This document shows positions 23,401 to 36,100 of a stretch of 64,000 nucleotides of DNA, piece after piece. A program made the position numbers and the translations under genes. This DNA is from Ectocarpus siliculosus. Taxonomy: Eukaryota > Sar > Phaeophyceae > Ectocarpales > Ectocarpaceae. The notes under the pieces were generated by a model, which worked only from the letters and a program-made list of their open reading frames with translations, made no database searches and was not told the DNA's origin. Where the stretch lies: NCBI GenBank assembly GCA_000310025.1, contig FN649751.1, positions 5,859,069-5,923,068 on the forward strand, written 5' to 3'. Position 1 is the stretch's first letter. The number at the start of each line of letters is the position of its first letter.

Positions 23401-26400
23401 GAGGTCTGTTCGCGTGTTAAGGGAGGACGAGCTGGTGTGTGCAAATCGCGCAAGAGAAAAAAACAGCGTGGGCGGCATCCTGGGGGTGTCGATTGATCGT
23501 GCGATAAGCACAGCACGGCTGACAGGGACAACACACAAGGCATCGGCTAGCGAAAGGACAAGCAGTGGGATCTGGCGTCATGGGATCCTTCTCATCCAAT
23601 GCGACACAAAACCTTCGACGGATGCACTACATGGATTGGCGGAAGACTACACACCGGGCACAACTGGCGAAGTAAGAACAAACTCAGAAGAGATTGGCGG
23701 GGTACATATGGATGAGAAAAGAGAGCTCGATCGGAGTCAACCGAACACCCTCTGGCTTGGCGGGGCCGGCTCTTTCGAGGTGTAGACATGGTCGGTCCTG
23801 TTTGGGGAAAGAAGACTTTCTCGTCACATCGAGCTCTCTGATTGGTTCGGTAATGCACCTAAGGTTCTCTGCAAAGGGCACAGGTACAGGTTGAGGACAA
23901 ACAACAGACCTTTACACAACACACATGACCGCATACTCACAGAAAACCTTGTACTTCTCCTTGTCGTCCGCGAGCTTCTTGAACATGTCCAGAGACTTGC
24001 GAACCAGGCGCTTGCTGATCACGCTCAGCATCTTGGAGCGCTGGAGGATCTCACGGCCGACGTTGAGCGGCAGGTCTTCGGAGTCCACCTACCATCGGAG
24101 TAGGAACAGCGCAAAATACGGTAGAACCCCCCCCCCCCACGCACACCGCAAACAAAAGGGGATTGGGTGCAGATATCAAGGTGAAGTACGCGTGAGATGC
24201 GACCAAAGACATCGAATTTGGGACCCATGGGTACCCACCGTGTAGTGAGGCAAAGACGACAATGTCAGCAGTCGCCGGACGAAACAAGCTGACCGGACCC
24301 CTAATTTCACCCAGCAATAAAATGCTCACCGCCGCTCTTACTGCGGTAGGCTACTCAATTCCAAACTAAGCTTGGCCCCCGATTCTTCGGCGCAACCTCA
24401 TCCACAGCGATCGCTGCACATGTACGTGCCACTCGTGGACGCGTATCCCTGAGGATACCCTGTTTGCACCCCTTCACGGTTGCACATGTAGCACAGGACT
24501 GGCTACGCGAAGATATTACGTTTATCTAGGAAAGAGAGAGGCAACGGTTACGTAGACATTAACCATGGCCCCCCAATTTCCATACTTCATCTAATACGCT
24601 TGCTTACAAAATCTGTTAGGCTACTGCAGCAAATCTCCAAGACAGTACACACAACACCAATTCGTTCCCGTCTTTCACACAATAAAAAAACACGTGGACT
24701 AGTGCTTGCTGCAGTGTATATGCGAGATGCACGGGTCGCGCTATGAAAGCCAGACCGATCCAGCATTGTTGACATGCATATGCATGTGCCAATGTGTGGC
24801 GCTGTGCTGGCGGCGAGCTCGCGCCCGCAGAGAGGGCGGAGGGGAGAGACAGGACCAGCACACACGGACACGCCCTTGACATCGATCGTGGAAGGAGCGG
24901 CCGGTCCATGAACAATGCAAGTGGTGCTGGCACTCGGCCGATTCACCTTGTGCGGAAAAGTNNNNNNNNNNNNNNNNNNNNNNNNNNNNNNNNNNNNNNN
25001 NNNNNNNNNNNNNNNNNNNNNNNNNNNNNNNNNNNNNNNNNNNNNNNNNNNNNNNNNNNNNAAGTTGAAAACTTTAAACTTTGGCGCACAAGGTGGATTT
25101 GCCGACTGCCGGCACCACTTCCATTCTTCATGGACCGGCCGGTGGCGGCAAGCTCAGCTGCTACGGCGATCTCCGCGGCCTGGCGGCTGGAGAATATTTG
25201 CCCTGCGGTAACGGGCGCTACCGTGGTGGCGCCGCCGTCGCTGCTGCGCTGCCGCTCGCTCCTTCTACGATCGATGTCAAGGGCGTGTCTGTGTGTGCTG
25301 GTCCTGTCTCTCCCCTCCGCCCTCTCTGCGGGCGCGAGCTCGCCGCCAGCACAGCGCCACACATTGCCACATGCATATGCATGTCAACCATGCTGGATCG
25401 GTCTCGCTTTCATAGCGTGACCCGTGCATCTCGCATATACGCTGCAGCAAGCACTAGTCCACGGGGTATTGTACGCGTGTGTGAATGTTTCCAAACGGAA
25501 CAGTTGTGCTGGGGTATTGCCCGGCCATTGTTGACTTAGAGCGGCAGAGTTGATGGTTGGTGTTGTTTCGCAGGGGCAGATTCCTGGGGGGGAAATGATA
25601 GATGAAAGGGTCTCATTTCCCGTCAGGTCAGGGTACATCTCCGTTGTTGAGACAAGTAGCCACGGCAGGGTATACCCTGGGCCTTTTTGGACGCACCCGG
25701 GTGAAACTGGGCGCTGACCAACGATTTGAGTGCATTTACTCCTGTTGATGACTGTGTACCCAGGTGAGTCGCCTTTCGACCAGGGTATACCCTGATGTGT
25801 CGTCCCCCCCCCCAAAAAAAAAACGAAGCGCATCACTCACCACACCGCGGAGGAACATGAGCCACCTGGGCAGCAGCTCCTCGAACTTGTCGTTGATGAA
25901 AACACGCTTCACGTAGAGGCGCATGTTGCGGCTGGTCTCGTCGAACATGTTGCGGCTCAGCTCGTACGGCAGCACGCTAGGCACGAAGAGGAGCGCGCGG
26001 AACTCGACCTGGCCCTCGAGCGAGAAGTGGGTGTGGGCTGCCACCTCATCCCACGCCTTGAAGGTCGACTTGTAGAACTCCGAGTACTCCTCTTCCTTCA
26101 CCTCGCGGGGGCTCCGCATCCAGATAGGCTTCATCTTGTTCATGCGCTGCAAAAGAACAAACGCAAAAAATAATGAAGGACGGAAACAAGATATGAACGA
26201 CGACCATGACGACAGAGTATGTTCTTGTCGACAATCCTTATGCTACTTAGACATCAGCCTTCCGAATGGCATATGATTGCAGGCGAGTGTGCTGGCGCTC
26301 GGCGAGGCTATCATAGGTTTCCGCCGCCGGTGCTTGGAAGAAGAAGCGAAGACCACCAAGTAGCGAACTCGACGGGAGTCAAGGGACCAACTAAACAGTC

Positions 26401-29400
26401 CCTTGCAAACTCAACCACACCAGCTTTGAGGGGAGTCCAGGAAAACCAGAAAATCAACGCTCACCCACCGCACAATATAGCAGTTATAGAGCTGGAAAAA
26501 AAGAGCGTACGTCAAAACTGCCACCTACGCCCACACCTGGCATCTCTCGATAAAACAATGACCAATATAAGTAACAGCAGAAAATTAAATACGTATCACG
26601 TACATGTATAAAAAAAAAAAAAATGTTACGTACGCCCAAAAACACAACCATCACCCAGAGAACGAACCTCCCACTGCATGGCGGTACGCGTCACGGTCTT
26701 CATCTTGGGCTCCTCGCCCTCAGCCACCTCGACCGAAGTGTCGGGCACCTGGTCGTAGGAGGTCTTCTCCGCCCACACCTCGATGGGGAAGGAGATGAAC
26801 TCCGAGTAGCGGGTGCTGAGCTCCTTGATCTGCCGCAACAATTTGACCGACGGTATGGAGGGCGGGCGGTTGTTCGTGAACTCCAAAGCTCACTGCTGCT
26901 GTTGTTGATCTGCGTGGAAACGTTGCTAAAAGTACATAGTATCGACATACCAGACATCATGAAGTACAGCCAAACAAACTCGCACTTGCATCTCAGGCGT
27001 TGAGAACCAGAGATTTCTAGCCCTCGTCACGAATTCCTGACGTGCAGGCACGCCAAGTATAGGCGTTGCTCTTAGAAACGAAACTTTCACGGCGTCACCG
27101 GTTGCTTACGGTACCGGTTGAGCACCAACCATGGCTCACCTTGAAGTCGTCGAGGTACTCCTCGCTGTCTTCCTTCAGGTGGAGCACGATGCGAGTTCCG
27201 CTGCCCTCGAGCTGGTCGGACTGGTCTTCCTTGATGGAGTACGAGTTGCTCTGCTGCGACTCCCACTTGTACTGCAACCGGTAGGGGAAGGGGTTGGCAT
27301 TCGTTTCGGCAAAGGCGAGAAGGTCTTTAGTCTTCAAGCGACGCAGCAATTGACGCGTTGTTGGTGACAGCGAACCTAATTAGGAATCCGCACGCAAAGA
27401 GGAGGACATGGACCACCGGGAAAAAAGCAAGAATATGCCCGTCGGGTAGAAATCACGCAATACAAAATGCACAATCAGCGACAAAAACAACGGCAGTGAA
27501 AACATGGGGGGGAAGGCAGCCTTTACCACACTTGTATCAACGAGAAAAATCAGCAGCCGATGCTACATACGATGCTGCTGCGTGGCACACATCGGGACAC
27601 ACCGTGCTTGTGCCGTAAAGCGCTTACCTGCGGGGCGTCGGGAGTCTGGCAGCTCCTGGTATACACGGTGACCTTGTCCGCCACAAGGAACGCGGAGTAG
27701 AAACCCACACCGAACTGGCCGATCAACGACACGTCCGTTTCGCCCTGAAGGTTCACCAGACACGTGTACGGAAATAGAGCAGCAGCAAGGTCAGATGCGG
27801 AGGGGGGTTGGGAGACGGGCTCGAGAAGAGTGGCAACGGAGAAAAGAGGAATAGCTACTCTGTCTACCGCCACAGCCAAGCGTCTTGGCCTCACACAGAG
27901 CGGGGGAGTGTCAACGCTTTGTGTTGTAACAAAATCGCTACTCCTATGTTTAAGACTAGCCCAGAGACGGACAGCACACAGCAATACACAAAAGTATTGG
28001 TACACAGCAGTAGTAGGTCATCATGAATGCAACACCGGGCAATAGCAGTGGCACAGACACGACTGCTGTTGTGGCAATCGTAGAGGGGCAGCCCAACAGC
28101 CTCGAAATTGCTACTGTTCTTCGCACGTGCACCCACCCCACCGAACTGTAGAAGGGCCTTCCTGTCCTGCTTACATTCTTGATGGCTTCCATGAAGTTGG
28201 CCGTTCCCGACTCGGCGATTCTTCCGAGGTTGTTCTTGAGCTCGTCCTTGGTCATACCCACACCAGAGTCCTCGATGATCAGAGTCTTGGCGTCCTGCAA
28301 GAACAGCATCATGACAGCAGTCGGCACCCGGCACACGAACAAAGCAGAGATCTGTCACGCTACTGCTTGTCATGGTGCCACACACGGCGGTGTGACGACA
28401 CAAAACAACACTTTGGGTGTTGGGCTCATTGATTCAAGAAGATGTGCTACCCTAGGGAGGATACCGGCGTAGCACATATTGCAGGCGGAGAGCGCGTAGG
28501 CAACTACAAGTCACATCGAGTTAGTTAACTAGAGAAGTTGTTGTGCGTGTGTCAGCGTGAACATGTTACGCCTCGTGTTTTTCGTCAAGAAATTACGCAT
28601 GATTCAGCCACAGCTTCTTCCACGTCACATGTCCACCAGATATGTAGATATCCATCGTTTTTGGACGTGTCATGTAGAGGGAAAAAGTAAAATGTCACCA
28701 GGGAAACAACAGTTCAAACAAGGCACACCACGAGCACCAGCACGCCACGCACGTCATGGCGGAGAGCTGCATGCGAGCTGGCCTCTGTGGTGACCTGTAC
28801 GAGAGGCAGCCGTTTTGCTTCCAACACCGCACACGCGTCAACCGCACAGACCCAGCAGCGGAAACGCGCTCCCAACCGTCCATCCTTTTTTTTGTGTTGG
28901 CAACCAAGTTTTTCAGGCACGCAACACAGCGACCCGCCCCAAAGACGAGGCCAACAACCTCCCGTGTGTTCGGGTCCATTCGTGTTGTGGACGCAAACCC
29001 CTTGCTTCGTGTCGGCCAGCCACCCATGCGAGACCTGCAACTACAACCGCAACCAAAGCCGGCTCGCTCTCGGTGGGCCTCTCGACGGCCGCCACGTAAG
29101 ATCAACTTGCGAGTTCAACAACATGTTTTCAGCAAAACCACTGCCTCAACACAACTCTCGCGAGACAGCAGCACCGAGCAACCACCAACAACCCAGAAGG
29201 GGCGCGGAGAGAGCCTTCGAGGGTGAACTGCAGCTGTGGTGGGGATGACTGACTGACTGACCTTGTCCGCGCGGACGCGGATGCGGTACTCCGGGTCGTC
29301 ATCGGATCCTCCCTCGTCCGCGCCCGAGTCGGTGACCGCGAGGAACCTCTTCTTGTCGCACGCGTCCGCCGAGTTCGAGATGAGCTCCCTGAGGAACACG

Positions 29401-29768
29401 TCCCTGTTGGAGTACAGGGAGTTGATGATGATGTCCATCACGCGCCCCACCTCCGCCTGGAACTCGAAGCGCTCCTCGCCGTCCTCCACCGCGGCCTCCT
29501 CGGTCGCCTCCGCCGTCTCCGCCATCCGCAGGGCAGCCACGCGACGGCCGGCTACGCCTTGCCTTCGGCCGGTTACCCATACGCTGGCCTGCTGCAAGCT
29601 CGGCACGGGGTCGGAGTTCTGCGACAACGCGCGGCGGCTGGAGAGGCTGGCGGTGGTGGTGGTGGTGGTGGTGCGGGGGCGCACTACGCCTCCAGTGAAG
29701 CCTTGGGTCTGAGACGCCAGGCTGAGGCCCAAGAGAGCGGCACACGCTCGAGTGGCGGCGGTAGCCAT
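20427..29768 (-). CDS. HSP90C: Plastid-type HSP90 molecular chaperone
   Basis: ATP-dependent chaperone. Twelve exons join in phase to 782 residues: 29768-29262, 28294-28175, 27744-27628, 27271-27140, 26829-26668, 26146-25841, 24088-23941, 23318-23176, 22838-22750, 22253-22090, 21257-21064 and 20693-20427. The GHKL ATPase motifs are present: [42 protein letters not shown] and [11 protein letters not shown]. The middle domain has YSEFISFPI and TAMQWE, and later come [18 protein letters not shown] and [11 protein letters not shown]. The N-terminus is a signal-like segment ([16 protein letters not shown]) before Phe, followed by a Thr/Ser-rich stretch. The C-terminus ends AEVVG, with neither the cytosolic MEEVD nor an ER-retention tetrapeptide. 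Length equals the plant plastid form. An in-frame ATG at 29,930 could extend the N-terminus by 54 residues. Mitochondrial targeting is less likely but not excluded. Confidence 0.95.
24693..25463. mobile_element. Large inverted-repeat (foldback) element in HSP90 intron 7
   Basis: The left arm starts CGTGGACTAGTGCTTGCTG at 24,693 and its reverse complement ends at 25,463. Both arms carry ATATGCGAGATGCACGGGTC, a CATATGCATG core, GCGGCGAGCTCGCGCCCGC and GACATCGATCGT in mirrored order. Divergence between arms is a few percent. The right arm has an additional segment of about 115 bases (roughly 25,141-25,254) absent from the left. The inner sequence is interrupted by the N gap. No transposase is visible, so this is best described as a non-autonomous foldback or MITE-like element. 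Confidence 0.8.
24962..25061. other. Assembly gap of 100 N
   Basis: Exactly 100 undetermined bases lie at the centre of the inverted repeat within HSP90 intron 7. A round length suggests a placeholder of unknown true size. The palindrome around it probably defeated assembly. No exon is missing here, since HSP90 exons 6 and 7 join in phase across it. Confidence 0.98.
25666..25794. repeat. Two identical 14-base palindromes
   Basis: CAGGGTATACCCTG, a perfect palindrome, occurs at 25,666-25,679 and again at 25,781-25,794 in HSP90 intron 7. The region between them is about 100 bases with no coding content. They could be the ends of a small insertion or protein-binding sites. Neither is established. 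Confidence 0.75.
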
Positions 29769-30271
29769 GTTAGTAGCTTGCAATATGAACAGGGTTTGCC
29801 AGAGAGGATGGTAAAACACCGCCTGGTAATGTGGTCGGTGTTGGGGGGCAAGGCCAGAAGCAGAGGGCGCGTTGCTCTCGAGTAGAGTTGCAGTCAGTGC
29901 CACCACAGCAGCGGCGACACGCCACGCCATTTTCTAGATTTTTCGGGAGTCCGCGAGATCAAAATGTATGTGTTGTTGAACCCCCCCTGTTTCTCTTCTT
30001 GTTCGTGTTGCCCCCCAACCAAAACCAAAACCTGCCAGACGGCAGAGGGCACGGCCGTGTTGCTGTGCGGCGTTGCCTTGGGCTCCTGGGATTGTGTGGA
30101 CCGGAAAAGGACATTTGTACCAACAATCACGCGCTATTTTGCTTTACTTGCAGGTACAAGCCACCACCGTGCTCCGGTAAGGTGGATATACCTCTCGCAA
30201 AGAGGCACACGATCTTCCTCGATAATAGAGAGCGAAGGAGCGGAGGATCGCGGGTTGTTTACCCAACACCA
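29769..30271. promoter_or_regulatory. 503-base divergent upstream region of HSP90 and prenylcysteine oxidase
   Basis: The start codons of two head-to-head genes are 503 bases apart. An HSP90 gene might be expected to carry heat-shock elements (alternating GAA/TTC pentamers). I see only scattered TTC motifs, such as near 29,990-30,000, and no clean array. Confidence 0.45.
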
Positions 30272-33122
30272 ATGTCGAGGCTGGGGGCTCTGCTGCTAGT
30301 CTGGCTATGCCATCTGCTGCTGACCGAGGGCCAGGAAAAGGTGTCCATAGCTGTGATTGGCTCTGGGATAGGGGGCTCGGCAGCCTCTTATTTTCTCAGG
30401 GAGGCGCTGGACGACGATCTTCATACCAAAATCGTCGTGTTCGACAGTGCAACCAAGATAGGGGGCAGGACAGCGGTGAGTCGTTGAGTTATATGCGTAG
30501 ATAGAAGCCGAATCAAACCATAGACTATTATAGTCAGCGCTGACTATAGACTGCGCCATTGGCCTGATATCAGTTTGTGTTATTGCTGTTGAGAAACAAC
30601 AATTTCCGCTGCCGCTCTGGCGCTCGCATGCTCCAGATCTCTATGTTTTGTGACAGCAGAATATGCATACATCCGTGGTCTTGTTCATTGTACATACATG
30701 CAGACTATTCGTTCGTCCCTAAAGATCGTGTGTGCCTCACAGCTCCTGTTTGCAAGGGAAATCATTCGAATACAACTACCGTACTACAGAGTCAGGGTCT
30801 CCAAACAAGGCGGCCTCGAACAGTGCTGGGGCCCAGTGTACTGTAGTTCGACGTCAAAGCCGGTCGTCACGGACCTTAGCGGCCTACTCTAACCTCGTCG
30901 TAACGACACATTTCGAGACATTTCGAGACATTTCGAGGGCCACCGAACGGAACATCCCCAGTTCTAATTCGGTGCTGTCGACACCCGATGACGCCTGCAC
31001 GAAGCGGTGTGTAGCTGGTGGAGTTAGGTGCTTGCGGCCCGAAGGGATCGGCCCGGGGTGGCATCTACGAGTTTTGTGGAGGCGCCGAGTCCCCGCGGGA
31101 GATCGGCAACAGTCGGCGTTTTCAGGGTACATCAAGGTTGAACGTTTCGACATTTCGCAACTCTAGAAACGCTCATGGAATTGTTGCACGTTCGTTTTCA
31201 CCCTTTTGCTGTCTGCCGTTGTTTTTTTGGCTTCGTGTTGCACAACCGGTTGACTGCTGTGGTGGTCCAAACTGTCTTGGCTACTCTTTACGCGGATGGC
31301 AGCACTATGTGCACGACGGGAAGGTGCTCGAGAGTGGCGCCTCCGTCATCTACACAGGCAACGCCTACCTGTTCAACCTCACCGAGCGCGTCCACCTGAA
31401 CAAGCTTGACCCCAGCAAGCAGGAAGGGCCGAACACGGGACTGTGGGACGGAGAACGGTTTGTCCTCAAGACGACCAGTTCGGGCATAGCCAACCTCGCT
31501 CGCATGGTGTGGCGATACGGAATGTGAGGTGCTTTCGTGGTGGCAGGGCTGGTTGTTCCTCACACCCAGTATTGATAAGACACAAGATATTCTTGCGGCA
31601 GGTTTCGGATGAGGTTATACATCCATGCGGCACAGCAGGTACACTAGTAGCCGCGGTAATGGTGATAGCTTCAGTAGGTTCGTGACAGTGATTGGCCGAA
31701 ACACCCCCGCGCTGCGACAGACATAATACGCCGTCCGCGCGCATGTTCCATAGACAACACACGACAGCGCTGAATTGCGTACAACTGGCACCGTTGCACT
31801 ATGCAATCTTGCGGCGTGTTCCGTCTCAACGCGTAATCCCACAGGTCATTGCTCAAGATGAGGTCCATGGTGTACGAGGCCCTAGCAAAGTTCGACCGTA
31901 TTTATGACCTACAGGCGGACGGCAGGGTGTTCGAGACGCCGGAAGACCTGTGGAGTGAGTGCCTTACGTGCTGCTGTGTTCCTCTTTAGCTCCTCTTCAG
32001 ACACCGAGACCTCCTGCACAAGGGGGCTGGGGGGTGATTTCAGGTATCGCTGAGTGCTGCAGCTCTAGCACGCATAACCCTGCTGGAGAAGCGTTTCGGA
32101 TGTTGTTTGGAAACAGTAGTCTTATCTCGCTTCTGGGGCCGCTACACGACCCGTTTTCGCGTGATCAACTTGTTTGCAGGCTGTTGATTTGTTGTCGCTC
32201 CGTTGTCCTCGTGTCAGTACAGTAAGCCATTTGCGTTACAGCGCCAGCCAGATCCAACCAAGGACCAAGGCGCTCGATCGCGTCGAATTTGCCGACGGGC
32301 GACATTATCAACCTCCACAGGTGCAACTACACGACCGATGGAGGGTACACCTTTCATTGCGAACGGCCAATCTCGAAAACAAGTCCAAACAGGCGGGCCT
32401 GTCGAGGCTATTGCCCGACGTTTCTACTTTAAACAGCAACGTTTTCAACCCTCGCTGTTGCAGAAACTGGAGGGACCGTTGTTTTGTGACTGCGTTGTTT
32501 TTGCAGGCGAGGTAGGCCTTCTCGGTCTAGCACGGATGACCATAGCGGAATACTTCGAACAGCGGGTCGGGCGGGCAGGGTCGTTGGTGGAGGTTGAGCT
32601 AGCGCACGCCGCCAACAGGGTAAACTACAACCAGGTCGGTGCGTCTTTTTGAAGGGTGTTCGAACCGGCGGTGCTAGAAAAAGGGCGGTTAGAGGTATTT
32701 AGTCTACGGCTACGCTAACCGGAGATAGTTTCAAGCCGAGATTGGAGCGACCCTCGCCGTTTGTTGTTGTAGTTGAAATGAAGGTATTCGGGACCACCCT
32801 TTGGAGAAAAGCCAGTCCGAACACTTGGAAACCCCGTCTCAGTTGAAAATACATACTTCCTTAACAACAATGGCGGCAGAGCTGTGCCTTCCCACAGCTA
32901 CGTCATGGGCACAATCCAAACGCAAGGAGGCGAGCAAGTCCGTGCTTAAACTGTTGCCTTTTCCCCTCATCAGGGCAACGGTCTCAACGCGCTCGCGGGT
33001 GTCGTCAGTCTCTGCCCGGCCGTCACCGGAGACCTGTTCAGCGTGGAAGGGGGAAACGCCCGCCTTTCAGAGGTACGATCGATCAAACCGCTTGTCAAAC
33101 ACACGGATGTCGTCCAACTAAC

Positions 33123-33177
<55 letters not shown>

Positions 33178-36100
33178 GCTAGAAGAAACTAGAAGGGTTT
33201 CGAGGACTCTTCACGTTGTCCCAGAAACTGGAACATGCTTCTTTGAGTCGAAAGTACATCGCGATGCCGTGCTATGGAATTCTTAAATCCACGACAAAGA
33301 CACGAGGCCATCTGTGCCAAGAAACAGTACGTACAAGATCACGACAGAAAACATCGACACTTGTCTACCCTACTTGCCGACTCGCCATCCCTTCTTGGCG
33401 GGCGTTTTTTCAGACGCTCCATCTCCTTACCTGTGTGTGCATGCCTCTCGCAGGAACTCCTTGGCGTTTCGGCAAGCGAGGTACGACTCAACACTAGCGT
33501 GGCGAGAGTTGTCGGCAGCGCCAAGGGAGGATACTCGCTCTACGGTCAGGGTGAAGATACGCTAGGGACGTTTGACGCTGTGGTTATTGCTACCCCGATC
33601 GGACTGGCGGGCATCTCCCTGGACATGCGTGGAGAGGTAAACATAACTATCACGACGAAAAAATTTCCTGTTCCCTTCATACTTTTTGGCAAGGGTCTTG
33701 GGCAGTCATGGTGTAGGCGTGACGGGGTACTAGGGAATCCCACCTGTTCGCCAAGTTGTGATCACGGGCAATCCTATTTTGAAGTTTGAACCAAAACGTC
33801 CGGGCTGTTTTGCGGCACGTTCGAGTAAGAGGTTACAGTGACTTTCTTTCAGGACCTGCTATCCAAACCGAAGACCCGTGCGCTCGGCGCACCAAGACAA
33901 GCAACGAGGCGTTTGAGAAAAATCTGACCGGGTTTCGGCTCTGCACTTGCGTGGGTCCAACAACTTGTACACGTAATCAATGCTCTGCTTTTTTCCACCT
34001 GATACGAAAAGAGTTTCCAGGAACCCGTGTCTGCGTCATAGATGGACCACTGGTACCCTCAACCTCTCCGGCCCCTTTCGCCTCTCCCCGCTCCGCTCGA
34101 ATTCCGCCACATGTCGCACACCCAACCGGCGGCTGCGTAGGACGGGAGTCCAGAAACCCCGATACAACCCTTGCCGGTCGTCAAATACCAAGAGGTGCAC
34201 ACGACCTTCGTGCGCGGGGTTGTGGATGGCGCGTACTTCGGCCTAGGGAAAGGCGAGGAGGTGCCGAACAGCGTGCTCCTCACCGAGCGGGCGGCTGGCC
34301 TGGCGTTCTCGTCCCTTGCGCTCAAGACCTGGGTCGGTGATCCCGCTGACGGCGTCGGTGTTTACAAGCTCTTCTCGAGGTACAGCCTGTTGTAGGCTGC
34401 GTGCGGACAGGCGGGAGCGGATTCTAAGTTAGGTTAGGCACATCATATATATATGACTTTCGGTTTTGTGATGCGCAGCAGAAGGGTCATGTGGTGGGTG
34501 GTGAGTTAAATACTACGCGCCCGCAGTTTTCCCACTCGAAAAGTTTATGTTCGTCGATTTCTGATTGGCTGTCGAAAACCCTTGGGGGGTGGGAGGCATA
34601 TCCCAGGGTCGAAGCGCAACTTTTTCCGGAGATCTGCTTGGCCGTGTACGGGATGTTGTCTTATCAGATCCCTATTAAGTCCGAAATGTTCACAACTTCT
34701 CAGAAGGGAGGATTTGTCAGACTTGTTTCTGAGCGCAATTACCCCGTTTTTCGGTGCTGGAGGAGGTGGTCCAAAAAAAACGCCTCGTGTCAATCGATTC
34801 AACCGGAACCTGAGTCCATTGAGTCTGTCAGAAGCACGAGCTTTGCGTTCGAAAATTATCATGACACCAAATCGACATCTTTCTAGCCAAGAGTTGTATG
34901 CATAGAACGTACTGAGCAGAGACCGGATCGTTTTTATTGTGACGATAACGACAGATTTTTCCCTTCGCTCTCGGCGGCCGCCTCTCTCGCTGGTTGGTTC
35001 GCAGGCAAGAGCTGTGGACGGGAATGCTGGACTCGTTGTTCGTTCAAGGCTCTTGGGAAATCTTGCACCACCGGGAATGGCGCGCGTACCCCGTTCTCGA
35101 CCCCAAGAAGGTGAGAATAGGAGGAGGCCGAAGTCTAGGCTATTAGTTGGTGTGGACAATTTAGAGGATAGCGGGAGCAGTCTCACTTGCTGCTTGTCGA
35201 TTTGGCCAGGCCATTAATCACCTATCTCAGCTGTCACAAATGACGCCAACCTCTTGGTTGTATATTGGCTACGGATTTCTCGTTTCCCTCTCATCCCAAA
35301 TCAAGTGTTGGTGCCCGCTTCCCTCTCATCCCAAATCACGCCTTGGCAGCGTACTCAGCCGTCACCGCCGACAAAACTGGCAATTGATTTTTGGCATGAT
35401 GGCAAATCACTCGCGAATTAAAGCCTAGCCCGCCACCCATGCCACTGCTTTTTTTTTCTCATGTTTCGGCCCCGAACACACCTCTGTGCACCGGGCAGGC
35501 CTTCACTCGCGCCAAGCTGTTCGCAGGGCATCCGGTTTGGTACGTCTCGTCGCTGGAGGAGGGCGTCAGCGCAATGGTGAGCCCAATGTTAGACCTGGTG
35601 CTACACCGCAGGATTTGTTTAGTTTAGAGATCAATTTTAGTTTTGTTGTTTGCGAGGAACACGGGGTGATGGCGTTTATTATAGTCGCCAGCGGCCGTCT
35701 AGAGTCGCCGCTCATCTCCTTCCACGGTAATTTCCTTCTCCGAATAGTTTTGGCACGGTTTGGAATGGTTTTGTCGTATCACTGCTGTACTTTGCAGCAG
35801 CGGCGCCCTATAGTTTGGCAGTGCTTGCTCTGGGCCGCACTTGTCCTTGCTGGCTGCTGTTTCTCGACCGCGTCTTGGAATACGTTGCTACTATAGGCCT
35901 GGACCAGTCGGGTATTGGCTGGATGATGTCAAGGCCAAAGCCACTGCCACAAACCTACTTGCTAATGAGACGAGTGCTCGTAGGCCCATATCAGCTAAGT
36001 AATGAAAACCTCAAGCGCCCCCGCCCCTTCGTGTGTTGCCAACGGTTTTAAACATCTCAGGAAGTGGTCGTCATCGCCGCAAAAAATGCCGCTCTTGGCG

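Noticed and set aside
30884-31166. Open frames in prenylcysteine oxidase intron 1 near a CATTTCGAGA triplicate
   Set aside because: No motif in any frame, and the exon 1 to exon 2 junction (30,475 to 31,303) is in phase without them. The triplicate is a short tandem repeat only.
32181-32222. Candidate extra exon of prenylcysteine oxidase with good acceptor and GTAAGC donor
   Set aside because: Including it introduces a stop, whereas joining 31,954 directly to 32,507 keeps frame and matches the family alignment.
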